From positions 10,529 through 21,053 of the forward strand of contig PMKW01000064.1 of the NCBI GenBank assembly GCA_003157895.1: DNA of 10,525 bases, written 5' to 3'. Shown in pieces: positions 1 through 7,561 of the stretch. Position 1 is the first letter of the stretch, and each line of letters starts with the position of its first letter. Source of the DNA: Methanoregula sp. GTDB taxonomy: Archaea > Halobacteriota > Methanomicrobia > Methanomicrobiales > Methanospirillaceae. Position numbers and translations under genes: made by a program. The notes below the pieces were generated by a model. It worked only from the letters and a program-made list of their open reading frames with translations, did not search any database and was not told the origin of the DNA.

Positions 1-1043
1 GACTGGCGTCATCGGGCGATGCCGTCATTGTCAAGACCGACCCGCAGATGGTCGGTGATATCCAGGGCGGGAATTCCGTTACGGTTGTGTTCAATGCAAA
101 AATCTCCGCGAACGCAACGGCCGGGGAATACCAGCTGCCCCTGACCCTCCAGTACAAGTACCCCCGGGTGATCCTCCAGGAAGCTGCAGATGTCTTCGAG
201 TTCACTTACAACGAGGCTGAAAATACCCTTCCCATTACTATCCGGATACAACCCCGGGTAAAGGCAGAGGTTATCGAAGCAGTCCCCGAACAGCTGGTCT
301 CAGGATCCGAAGGCTATGTGAACCTGACGATTAAAAACGCCGGCCCGGAAAACGGTACAATGGCGGCAGTGAAGCTGATCCGGAACGGACAGAGCCCAAT
401 CATCCCTGTCGACAGTGCCCTGTATATCGGGGATTTTCCCAGCGGGGGCATCGTAACGTGTCTCTACAAGGTATCGGTGTCAAAGGATGCAACGAACCAG
501 ACCTATCCAGTTGATCTCGCCATCTCCTACACGAACCGTGAAGGAACGGTTGTGACCTCCTCGAAAACCACCGTGGGTGTTCCGGTGAATGCCAAACCCG
601 CATTCACCATCCTCTCCACCGTACCTGAAGTTACGCGTGGTGCGGGAAAGGCAATAGAAGTCCAGTACCAGAATGACGGAAATATGACGGTGTATAATGC
701 GCAGGCGCGGATCACCCAGCACAATCCCATAACCTTCAGCGATAACAGCGCATATCTTGGAGACATCGCTCCCGGTGCATCGGCAACTGCCCGGTACGAG
801 GTACTGGCAGATGGAACAGCGGAACAAAAGACGTATTCCTTTGACAGTACGATCCGGTACCGTGATGCATCGGGAACGAGTCTGGAATCCGAAACCATAC
901 CGGTACAGATTGCAGTCGTACCGGCAGTTTCCTCGTCGGGAGGATCTCTTGTTCTTGCAGGATGTATCATTGCAGTAATTGTTATCTGTATCGGGCTCCT
1001 TGTTTACCGGCAGAAGAATAAGAGCCGGGGGGGTTTGTCATGA
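1..1043 (+). CDS. COG1361/S-layer-type Ig-like repeat protein, C-terminally membrane anchored (5' partial)
   Basis: The reading frame is open from the first complete codon at position 3, so the gene begins upstream of the window; the ATG at 48 is internal. About 346 residues are visible. They form repeated beta-rich modules of about 110 residues, with phrases such as VNLTIKNAGPENG, IEVQYQNDGNMTVYNA, YIGDFPSGG and YLGDIAPGASATARYEV. These are typical of NEW3/CARDB-like Ig folds in archaeal COG1361 proteins. The fragment ends in one hydrophobic helix (visible residues about 315-337) and a short basic tail, which predicts an extracellular body anchored by its C-terminus. Several N-glycosylation sequons (NAT, NLT, NGT, NQT, NMT) agree with surface exposure. 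The stop overlaps the start of the downstream RND exporter, so the two are probably made together and may form a complex. Exact function is unknown. Confidence 0.85.
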   Translation, partial: LASSGDAVIVKTDPQMVGDIQGGNSVTVVFNAKISANATAGEYQLPLTLQYKYPRVILQEAADVFEFTYNEAENTLPITIRIQPRVKAEVIEAVPEQLVSGSEGYVNLTIKNAGPENGTMAAVKLIRNGQSPIIPVDSALYIGDFPSGGIVTCLYKVSVSKDATNQTYPVDLAISYTNREGTVVTSSKTTVGVPVNAKPAFTILSTVPEVTRGAGKAIEVQYQNDGNMTVYNAQARITQHNPITFSDNSAYLGDIAPGASATARYEVLADGTAEQKTYSFDSTIRYRDASGTSLESETIPVQIAVVPAVSSSGGSLVLAGCIIAVIVICIGLLVYRQKNKSRGGLS

Positions 1044-3352
1044 TTCAACAGATCTTTGAAGGCATTGCGAAGACGATCATCAGGAGGCCGAAACTGGTAG
1101 CCGGCCTGATCCTCGTCCTGTTCTGCATCGGCCTCTACGGCATGACTACCCTCGTCATGCAGACTGGGTGGGAAACCTATGTTGACAAGGATAGTCCCGC
1201 CGGTGCCATCCAGGAAAAATATAATCAGGACTATACGTCAAGTGTGATTATCCTCATCATCGAAGCCGGTGACCCGCTAAGCCCGGAAGTCCTTTCCTAT
1301 GTCGATAATCTTGAAACAGATTTGCGGCAGCAGCAGAATGTCAAGAGTGTACAGAGCATCACCGATGTCTTAAAAGCATATAACGGCGGGACCCTTCCCT
1401 CGTCCCGGGCTGAAACGGAGCGCATTGTCAATTCACTCCCTGAGAGCACCCGCGCCCTGGTCTATCCTTCCAACGTGCTGACCCTCGTCCAGATAAAGAT
1501 CACGCCGGGATTATCCGACACAGTCCAGAAATCCGTACTTACCAATGCGGGAAATGTGGTGGATGCATCCACTGCGCCCCCGGGCGTGAAAGTGGAACTT
1601 TCCGGCTCCCCGGCATTTTCGCAGCAGATGTCCTCCGGGCTTATGAGCAATATGGGGATCCTCATCGGGGGAGCGCTCATCCTGATGATCATCACGATGG
1701 GGATCCTCTTCTCCTATGTCCGCCACCGCTTCATGCCGGTCCTTCTTGTCGCGATAGGCCTGGTGACTTCGCTTGGCCTGATGGGACTTTTCGGCATCAA
1801 CCTGAACATGGCGGTGGTCGGGGCCTTCCCGGTCCTGATCGGCCTGGGGATCGATTATGCGATCCAGTTCCATGCCCGGTTCGATGAGGAGGCACGGAAG
1901 GGATCGCTCGAGGATGCGGTTTTCATGACCGTAACCCGTACCGGCCCTGCGGTCATGTACGCGATGCTGGCCACATCGATGGGATTTCTGGCCATGATGG
2001 TCTCGACCGTACCGATGATCCGCTCGTTCGGTATCGTATCCATTATCGGGATCAATACCTGTTTCTGGGTGTCCTGTCTCGGCATGCCAACGCTCGCCGT
2101 CCTCCTTCACTATCAGCCCAAGCCGCAGCAGACCGAACAGTGCTACGCCGTGGGAACGGATGCATGCGATACGATCATCGGCAAAGAGAAGAACAAGAAA
2201 AAGAGCGGCTTCTCCTATGGCCAGTTCCTGACGAATACTTCGGTCAGGATTGCAAAGAACCCGGTCCCGGTCCTGCTCGTGGCCGGTCTTATCGCCCTGA
2301 TCGGGTTCCAGATCGATGCAACCATCCCGGTCAATTCTGATGAGAACGCGTTTGTTCCCTCGGATATGCCGGCCAAGATCAACATGGATAAGGTCACCCG
2401 TGTTATCGGTGCAACCAGTACCGCAGACCTGCTGGTCCAGGGTTCAAGGGTGACGGATCTCGATACCGTCATATGGATAAAGGAGTTTCAGGATTATGAG
2501 CTGGCGCACCATGCGGAAATGACCGGTGCGACGAGTATTGTCACGTATATCTTCCAGTATAATGGGGGTGTCATGCCGGAGACACAGGCGCAGCTCGATG
2601 CCGTGCTCTCAAAGATACCGGAGGATACGCGGAACACGGTTCTCAGCGACCCGATGACCGGGATCATAAGTTTCAGTACCGGAGAAATTTCGATAACCCA
2701 GGAGAACACTCTCAAAGAGCAGGTGAAAAAGGATATCGCGTTCTTTGAACCACCTGTCGGGATCTCGGTAGAACCCGCCGGGAACTTCGAGGTGATGACC
2801 ACTCTCTTAAAGGCAATGTCAGATTCGAAGGATACCATGACCCTTCTCGGGTTCATCTTCGTCTTTGTCTTCCTCATCGTCGTGTACCGGCACCTGCACG
2901 CTGTGTCACCAATCATACCCATCATCTTCGTTGTCGGCTGGAACGCGGTGATGATGTATATCCTCGGCCTCACATACAACCCGCTCACGGCAACCCTGGG
3001 ATCGATGACGATAGGTGTGGCGGCGGAATACACCATCCTTGTCATGGAGCGTTATGCGGAAGAGGAGGAGCGGCTGCACGATCCCATTGCCGCCATCCAG
3101 GAGAGTGTCCAGAAGATCGGCACTGCCATCACGGTCTCGGGTCTCGCAACGTTCTTCGGGTTCTCCGCACTCTGCCTGGCGACCTTCCCGATTATCAGCA
3201 ACTTTGGTATCTCGACCCTGATCGCCGTCGCTTTCTCCCTGCTGGGCGCGATCTTCATCATGCCGGCAGTACTCTCCCTCGTGGGCAGCCTGGGCGAATG
3301 GTTTTCGGCAAGACGCAGTCACGGTGTTTCTGAGATGCAGGAGCAGCTCTGA
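1040..3352 (+). CDS. RND superfamily exporter, MMPL/HAE3-like, 770 aa
   Basis: This is a cytoplasmic-membrane efflux or lipid-type transporter driven by an ion gradient. The topology is the classic duplicated RND plan: TM1 (about residues 19-39), a large external loop (40-204), TM2-6 (about 205-357), a cytoplasmic linker rich in lysine, TM7 (about 408-427), a second large loop (428-598) and TM8-12 (about 602-750). The TM4 motif GLGIDYAIQF carries D272, and the equivalent second-half motif GVAAEYTILVMERY carries E663. These are the positions expected for proton relay. The two external loops share a repeat, YNGG at Y114 and Y507 followed by a P...IP/LP...TR pattern, reflecting the internal duplication. 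The start is the ATG inside the upstream stop (ATGA), preceded by a run of seven G (1027-1033) with 6-base spacing. Substrate is not evident; archaeal HAE3 members are mostly uncharacterised. The gene is probably cotranscribed with the upstream Ig-like protein. Confidence 0.92.
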   Translation: MIQQIFEGIAKTIIRRPKLVAGLILVLFCIGLYGMTTLVMQTGWETYVDKDSPAGAIQEKYNQDYTSSVIILIIEAGDPLSPEVLSYVDNLETDLRQQQNVKSVQSITDVLKAYNGGTLPSSRAETERIVNSLPESTRALVYPSNVLTLVQIKITPGLSDTVQKSVLTNAGNVVDASTAPPGVKVELSGSPAFSQQMSSGLMSNMGILIGGALILMIITMGILFSYVRHRFMPVLLVAIGLVTSLGLMGLFGINLNMAVVGAFPVLIGLGIDYAIQFHARFDEEARKGSLEDAVFMTVTRTGPAVMYAMLATSMGFLAMMVSTVPMIRSFGIVSIIGINTCFWVSCLGMPTLAVLLHYQPKPQQTEQCYAVGTDACDTIIGKEKNKKKSGFSYGQFLTNTSVRIAKNPVPVLLVAGLIALIGFQIDATIPVNSDENAFVPSDMPAKINMDKVTRVIGATSTADLLVQGSRVTDLDTVIWIKEFQDYELAHHAEMTGATSIVTYIFQYNGGVMPETQAQLDAVLSKIPEDTRNTVLSDPMTGIISFSTGEISITQENTLKEQVKKDIAFFEPPVGISVEPAGNFEVMTTLLKAMSDSKDTMTLLGFIFVFVFLIVVYRHLHAVSPIIPIIFVVGWNAVMMYILGLTYNPLTATLGSMTIGVAAEYTILVMERYAEEEERLHDPIAAIQESVQKIGTAITVSGLATFFGFSALCLATFPIISNFGISTLIAVAFSLLGAIFIMPAVLSLVGSLGEWFSARRSHGVSEMQEQL

Positions 3353-3353
3353 T

Positions 3354-3405
3354 CCGGGGTATGCCGGGATAATCCCCGGGAACTCTTTTTTCTCTCCCGG
3401 TTTTT
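3354..3405 (+). terminator. Probable terminator after the RND exporter gene
   Basis: Two bases after the stop, CCGGGG (3354-3359) and CCCCGG (3374-3379) can pair across a 14-base loop. A run of six T (3386-3391) and another of five T (3401-3405) follow in a pyrimidine-rich stretch. Archaeal termination depends mainly on such T tracts, so the T runs are the stronger evidence and the hairpin is supporting. It separates the exporter gene from the next operon. Confidence 0.5.
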
Positions 3406-3459
3406 CATCTCATTACGATAATCCCGTACTTCTTTCCCGATCGCCCAACTCCCATATGC

Positions 3460-3467
3460 TTTATCAT
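3460..3467 (+). promoter_or_regulatory. TATA-like box of the ABC/AKR/TetR operon
   Basis: TTTATCAT stands in an AT-richer patch about 75 bases before the ABC ATPase start, and it is the best match to an archaeal TATA box in this gap. The usual spacing of roughly 24-27 bases puts the transcription start near 3488-3493. That falls inside the paired palindromes, giving a leader of about 50 bases. No strong purine-rich BRE is visible upstream, so the call is moderate. Confidence 0.45.
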
Positions 3468-3482
3468 CCCCGACAACAAATC

Positions 3483-3499
3483 GACTAGTCAGTCTAGAC
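3483..3499. promoter_or_regulatory. Two adjacent palindromes, probable TetR-family operator
   Basis: GACTAGTC (3483-3490) and GTCTAGAC (3492-3499) are each perfect 8-bp palindromes, one base apart, with centres 9 bp apart. They cover the predicted transcription start of an operon whose last gene encodes a TetR-family protein. TetR dimers bind palindromes, and some family members bind overlapping sites as two dimers. Autorepression by blocking initiation is therefore the natural reading. That this site is bound by that protein is inference. Confidence 0.5.
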
Positions 3500-3529
3500 C
3501 AACCCGTCTGGCAGGAAATACCGGAACAC

Positions 3530-3533
3530 GGAG
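3530..3533 (+). promoter_or_regulatory. Ribosome binding site of the ABC ATPase gene
   Basis: GGAG lies 6 bases before the ATG at 3540, a good match to the archaeal anti-Shine-Dalgarno sequence. It supports this start, which is also where homology to ABC ATPases begins (VIEACDLSKAYGD). Confidence 0.6.
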
Positions 3534-3539
3534 TTCAGA

Positions 3540-4265
3540 ATGACACGGGTAATCGAAGCATGCGACTTATCAAAAGCATACGGTGATGTACAGGCAGTCG
3601 ATCACGTAACCCTCGCGGTGAAGGAGGGCGCGCTCTTCGGCCTCCTGGGCCCGAACGGTTCCGGCAAGACCACGATGATCAGGATGCTTACCGGGCAGAC
3701 CCGGCCGACCGGCGGGGAAGCCTCCGTGCTCGGGATCGACGTTGTGAAGGACCCGGTGGGGGTCCGTAAGCGTGTGGGGATCATCCCCGAGCAGGAGACC
3801 CCGCCGAGTTTCCTCACCGCGATAGAATACCTGAAATTCGTTGCTGCGGTCCGGAAGATCCCGGACATCGGGAAGAAGGCGGACTGGTGGTTCGATTTCC
3901 TCGACTTTGCCGACAAGAAAGACGTGCTCTGCAAGGACCTGTCACGGGGCACCCGGCAGAAACTGATGTTCACGCAGGCATTCATCCACGAGCCGGCACT
4001 GGCGCTTATCGACGAACCGCTCATCAACTTCGATCCGATCATGCAGGACCTGGTCAAGGACTATCTCGCGGATTACGTGAAGAAGGGCCGCACGATCTTC
4101 ATCTCGACCCACATCCTCGAGGTTGCCGAGGAGATCTGCTCGGAGTTTGCGATCCTCCATAAGGGAAAACTGCTCCACGCCGGGCCCATTGCCGAACTGA
4201 AAGAACGGGGCGAGCACCTGCCCGCCTTCTTCCTCTCACTCGTCCGGAAGGATCATCATGTTTGA
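3540..4265 (+). CDS. ABC transporter ATP-binding protein (ABC-2 exporter type), 241 aa
   Basis: This is the cytoplasmic ATPase of an exporter. All nucleotide-binding motifs are visible: Walker A GPNGSGKTT (residues 37-45), Q-loop Q85 in GIIPEQE, signature LSRGTRQ (134-140), Walker B with catalytic pair D158-E159 in ALIDEP, and switch histidine H191 in ISTH. The signature has R in place of the second-half glycine of LSGGQ, a common variation in ABC-2-type exporters. The D-loop reads NFDP rather than the usual GLDP. Length is typical of a compact stand-alone domain lacking a long C-terminal extension. The last 8 bases overlap the permease start, so the two products are translationally coupled and surely partners. 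It is the first gene of an operon with a probable TATA box and operator upstream. Substrate cannot be read from the ATPase; detoxification is suggested only by the neighbours. Confidence 0.93.
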   Translation: MTRVIEACDLSKAYGDVQAVDHVTLAVKEGALFGLLGPNGSGKTTMIRMLTGQTRPTGGEASVLGIDVVKDPVGVRKRVGIIPEQETPPSFLTAIEYLKFVAAVRKIPDIGKKADWWFDFLDFADKKDVLCKDLSRGTRQKLMFTQAFIHEPALALIDEPLINFDPIMQDLVKDYLADYVKKGRTIFISTHILEVAEEICSEFAILHKGKLLHAGPIAELKERGEHLPAFFLSLVRKDHHV

Positions 4266-5661
4266 GCTCTTTACGAGCATGGTCAGGGAGGAGTGGCGGG
4301 TCCATTCCACGATGTTCGGCAGTCTCTCCTTTGCCCTCTTCCCGTTCCTGATCTTCGGCATTGCGTTCATGGGTTCGTTCCTCATCCCGCTGGTAGCGAA
4401 GACGCTGCCTGTCGGTAACCTCTCGATCATCGTCCATGCAAACTACCTGATGCTCGGGCTCATGGTTGGCGGGTTCGGCATGCTGGGCAACGAGGTGATG
4501 AACCGGCGGTTCGGGCAGGCAAGCCTGCTCGCTTACTCAGCACGGAGCCTCCCGCTCTCTGAGCGGAACATCTTTGCCAATTTCGTGGTCAAGGACACCG
4601 TCTATTATTTCTTCCTCTGGGTATTCCCCTTTGCGTTCGGGTATATCCTCGCCTCCCCGTTCATCCATGTCCCGCTCGCATCCGCCCTCTTCCTCCTCCT
4701 GACCCTGACGCTCTCGTTCCTTTTCGGCCTCTGCGGAGTCTTCTTCCTCTCTACCGTGTATGCGTGGTCAAAACCAATATTCTGGCTCTTCCTCCTCCTT
4801 CTCGGCATCGGTTTTGGCGGGATCATGGCTACCGGCATGAACCCGGCGCTCCTCTTCCCGCCGCTGCTGCTGCATGACGAGTTCTCATGGACAAACCTCC
4901 TGCTCTCCTGCATCGTGCTCGCCTGCCTCTTCATCGTCTCACTCCGGCTTTTCAACCCGGAATCAGTGGGGTCAGAGAAGAAATACAAAGACAGCTTCAC
5001 CCCCCTGCTGCAGCGGCTCTCTGCCCTGCCCAACTCCCCGCTCGCTGCCAAGGACATGATCGACCTGTACCGGAGCGGGAGCATGATCGGCCAGACCATC
5101 TTCTCATTCATCGTCCCCCTCGTCGTAATCTGGTTCTTTCTCTCCCTGCTGGGCCGGTTCTTCCCGCCCCACGCCCTGCTCTTTTTGTATGCCGTCACCA
5201 CCGGAGTAATCGCCTCTACCATGTACACGTGGGTCACGATGTTCGACAACTTCGGGCCGTACGCCTGCCTTCCCGTGGCCGTCAGCACGCTCATTACGAG
5301 CAAGCTCGCCACGTTTACGATCCTCCAGATCATACCGGCAGTCTTCATCGCGGTGGTGGCGGGCCTCTCGGGCGAGGCGGCGTATCTGATCCCTGCAGTC
5401 GTGCTCGGGATCGCGGTCTCGTTCTATGCAGTGAGTATCATGGCGTGGCTCTGCGGGCTTTCCCCCGACGTGCTGGTGTACGACGTGAAGGTGCTTTTCG
5501 TATACCTCATCCTCGTGGGGATCGTTATCACGGTCTTTTCCGCGGTCTCATTCCTGAACCCGTACTATGCCCTTGGGGCGGTCATCCTCGCCGTCCCGGC
5601 TTGGATCTTTGTGCAGAAAGCGAAAGTCCGCTGGGACGCTGTGGACCCGGCAGGATTCTGA
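4258..5661 (+). CDS. ABC transporter permease, 12 predicted TM helices, 467 aa
   Basis: This is the membrane partner of the preceding ATPase. The protein is very hydrophobic, with about twelve membrane spans in two groups of six: roughly residues 22-227, then a polar cytoplasmic stretch with a lysine-rich segment (around EKKYKDS), and a second set running to near the C-terminus. This looks like two fused six-TM permease halves, so one copy could pair with an ATPase dimer. No periplasmic-binding or large external domain is visible, which fits an exporter rather than an importer. The start ATG lies inside the ATPase gene, with a GGAAGG ribosome-binding stretch (4246-4251) shortly before it. No specific family name beyond ABC-2-like permease can be defended. 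A 267-codon frame overlapping its 3' half is a GC-driven shadow. Confidence 0.88.
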   Translation: MFELFTSMVREEWRVHSTMFGSLSFALFPFLIFGIAFMGSFLIPLVAKTLPVGNLSIIVHANYLMLGLMVGGFGMLGNEVMNRRFGQASLLAYSARSLPLSERNIFANFVVKDTVYYFFLWVFPFAFGYILASPFIHVPLASALFLLLTLTLSFLFGLCGVFFLSTVYAWSKPIFWLFLLLLGIGFGGIMATGMNPALLFPPLLLHDEFSWTNLLLSCIVLACLFIVSLRLFNPESVGSEKKYKDSFTPLLQRLSALPNSPLAAKDMIDLYRSGSMIGQTIFSFIVPLVVIWFFLSLLGRFFPPHALLFLYAVTTGVIASTMYTWVTMFDNFGPYACLPVAVSTLITSKLATFTILQIIPAVFIAVVAGLSGEAAYLIPAVVLGIAVSFYAVSIMAWLCGLSPDVLVYDVKVLFVYLILVGIVITVFSAVSFLNPYYALGAVILAVPAWIFVQKAKVRWDAVDPAGF

Positions 5662-5686
5662 ATGAAAAATCTGGAGTGGTAATACC

Positions 5687-6898
5687 ATGACAACCATGCA
5701 ATACCGGAAAGTTCCCAAGAACGGCGACCAGTTATCAGCCCTCGGTTTTGGCGCTATGCGCCTCCCGACCCGGATGGGAAAGATTGATGAGAAACGTGCA
5801 ATGCGGCAGATCCGCGGTGCGATCGATCAGGGTTTGAACTACATCGACACGGCCGTTCCCTACCATGGCGGGGAGAGTGAACGGTTCGTCGGGCGTGTCC
5901 TGCAAGACGGGTACCGTGAGAAGGTGAAGCTGGCTACAAAGCTGCCCCCCCAGAGTGTGAATACCCGGGAGGATATGGACCGGATCCTCGATATCCAGCT
6001 AAAAAAACTGAAGACCGATCATATCGACTATTACCTCCTCCATGGGCTTGAGGCAAACCAGTGGAAGAAGCTCTTCAATCTCGGTGTGCTGGAATTCCTT
6101 GATACAGTAAAGGCATCCGGAAAGATCCGGAATGCCGGGTTCTCGTTCCATGGAGACCGCCGGACTTTCAAAGAGATTATCGACGCCTATGACTGGACGT
6201 TCTGCCAGATCCAGTACAATTTCCTTGACGAGACCAGCCAGGCCGGCACCGAGGGACTCCGGTACGCGGCCTCGAAGAATATCGCCGTCATGATCATGGA
6301 GCCCCTGAGGGGCGGGATGCTTGCAGCCAGCCTTCCCGCTGAGGTACAGAAGATCTATGATCGGGCACCGGTGAAACGGTCCGCGGCCGCGTGGGGGCTC
6401 CGCTGGGTCTGGAACCATCCCGAGGTGACCGTTGTCCTCTCCGGCATGAACGATGAGGAGCACATTGCCGAGAATATAAAAACCTGCCAGACTGCATTCC
6501 CGAATGCCATGTCCGAAGCGGAGCTGGCAACGGTTGCTGAGGTGGCGGGGCTCTACAAACGGCTGATGAAGGTCGGTTGCACCGGCTGCGCCTACTGCAT
6601 GCCCTGCCCGTCCGGCGTGAATATCCCGATGTGCTTCTCGATATACAACGATTACTACATCGGCACCAGCCGCATGCTCGCCCGCGGGATGTATGGCGGG
6701 ATGCTCATGGGAGGGATCATGCCGGGACGGTCGGATGCATCCCTCTGCCGGGAGTGCGGCAAGTGCGCGAATGCCTGTCCCCAGCATATAGCGATCCCGC
6801 AGGAACTTAAGAAGGTGAACAGCACGCTGGGTGGCCTCCGGACAAAGATCCTGATGCCCATTGTCCGGATGATGTTCTCGGCCGAGGTAAAAGAGTGA
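5687..6898 (+). CDS. Aldo/keto reductase with C-terminal iron-sulfur domain (COG1453-type), 403 aa
   Basis: A predicted cytoplasmic oxidoreductase. The N-terminal TIM-barrel has the complete AKR catalytic tetrad: D54 and Y59 in DTAVPYHGG, K85 in LATKLP, and H119 in YYLLHG. The C-terminal part has two cysteine sets: CxxCxxCxxCP at C298, C301, C304, C307, and the ferredoxin-like CxxCxxCxxxCP at C354, C357, C360, C364. Up to two [4Fe-4S] clusters are predicted, which would let it exchange electrons with ferredoxin-type partners as well as, or instead of, NAD(P)H. GGAG at 5673-5676 supports the ATG at 5687; the in-frame ATG at 5696 (MQYRK) is an alternative, since many homologues begin there. It follows the permease by 25 bases and its stop overlaps the TetR start, so it belongs to the same operon. 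A role in reducing a toxic carbonyl compound or quinone is inference; the substrate is unknown. Confidence 0.92.
   Translation: MTTMQYRKVPKNGDQLSALGFGAMRLPTRMGKIDEKRAMRQIRGAIDQGLNYIDTAVPYHGGESERFVGRVLQDGYREKVKLATKLPPQSVNTREDMDRILDIQLKKLKTDHIDYYLLHGLEANQWKKLFNLGVLEFLDTVKASGKIRNAGFSFHGDRRTFKEIIDAYDWTFCQIQYNFLDETSQAGTEGLRYAASKNIAVMIMEPLRGGMLAASLPAEVQKIYDRAPVKRSAAAWGLRWVWNHPEVTVVLSGMNDEEHIAENIKTCQTAFPNAMSEAELATVAEVAGLYKRLMKVGCTGCAYCMPCPSGVNIPMCFSIYNDYYIGTSRMLARGMYGGMLMGGIMPGRSDASLCRECGKCANACPQHIAIPQELKKVNSTLGGLRTKILMPIVRMMFSAEVKE
6884..6887 (+). promoter_or_regulatory. Ribosome binding site deciding the GTG start of the TetR gene
   Basis: GAGG within the last codons of the reductase gene stands 7 bases before the GTG at 6895. 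No ATG is available before the DNA-binding domain, so this site is the main support for the non-ATG start. Confidence 0.55.
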
Positions 6899-7557
6899 CA
6901 ACACAGCGTAAGACTTCCAAAAAGAGCAGCGGCCAGTCACAGATAGCCAAAACCGCAATCCAGAAAACCGCGGGAAGATCTTCTGCACCCGCACCGGAGA
7001 ACGTTCCCGGGAACCGGGATAAGATTCTCGATACGGCGCTCCGGCTTTTTACTCTTTACGGGGTAGATGCAACACCGACAGCCCGGATCAGCCGGGAGGC
7101 CGGCGTCTCAACGGGGACGCTCTTTTACTACTTCCCGGACAAGGACAACCTTGTCGGCGCACTCTACCTCTCGATCAAGAAGGAGATGGCCGGGGCCGTC
7201 CGGCGCAATGATGACCCATCGCTGCAGACACGTGAGCGGATCGGGCAGAGCATGCGGGGATATATCGCGTGGGGCACAGAGAACCCGCTCAAGGTCCGGT
7301 TCCTCGACCAGTGCTACCATTACCCGGGTATTGGTGAAGACGTGCAGAAGCAGGCTTACGATGAATTCTCCTGGATGGCCGGGCTGATCACTTCTGCCGT
7401 CCGCGAAGGTCTCCTGCCGGACCTGCCGGCCGAGTTCCATGCCATGATGGTGTACCGGATCACCAGCGGCATTCTTGCGCTGATTGAATCAGGGACAACC
7501 GGCATGTCCTCCGAAGAAATCATTGAAAACGGCCTTGCCATGTTCTGGAAGCATTGA
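6895..7557 (+). CDS. TetR/AcrR-family transcriptional regulator, 220 aa, GTG start
   Basis: A ligand-responsive DNA-binding repressor. After a polar tail of about 38 residues rich in K, S, T and A, the TetR_N domain begins near NRDKILDTALRLF. The helix-turn-helix is at about residues 62-81 (TARISREAGVSTGTLFYYF), followed by the usual PDKDNLVGALY helix. The remaining 130 or so residues form the variable ligand-binding and dimerisation region, so no ligand can be named. Length is normal for the family apart from the N-terminal tail. The GTG overlaps the reductase stop (GTGA), giving translational coupling. As the last gene of the operon it is well placed for negative autoregulation through the paired palindromes at 3483-3499. 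It ends 4 bases from the stop of the opposing cofH gene; a short T run (7559-7563) lies between. Confidence 0.92.
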   Translation: MTTQRKTSKKSSGQSQIAKTAIQKTAGRSSAPAPENVPGNRDKILDTALRLFTLYGVDATPTARISREAGVSTGTLFYYFPDKDNLVGALYLSIKKEMAGAVRRNDDPSLQTRERIGQSMRGYIAWGTENPLKVRFLDQCYHYPGIGEDVQKQAYDEFSWMAGLITSAVREGLLPDLPAEFHAMMVYRITSGILALIESGTTGMSSEEIIENGLAMFWKH

Positions 7558-7561
7558 CTTT

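Noticed and set aside
3353..3539. A small gene in the gap after the RND gene
   Set aside because: No start with a ribosome binding site opens a convincing frame; the gap is better explained by terminator, promoter and operator.
4887..5690. A 267-codon plus-strand frame overlapping the ABC permease
   Set aside because: It is Arg/Pro/His-rich with no recognisable family, while the overlapping frame encodes a clear 12-TM permease; it is a GC-driven shadow.
5999..6994. A 331-codon minus-strand frame across the aldo/keto reductase gene
   Set aside because: It is antisense to a protein with complete AKR and iron-sulfur motifs and shows no domain-like sequence.
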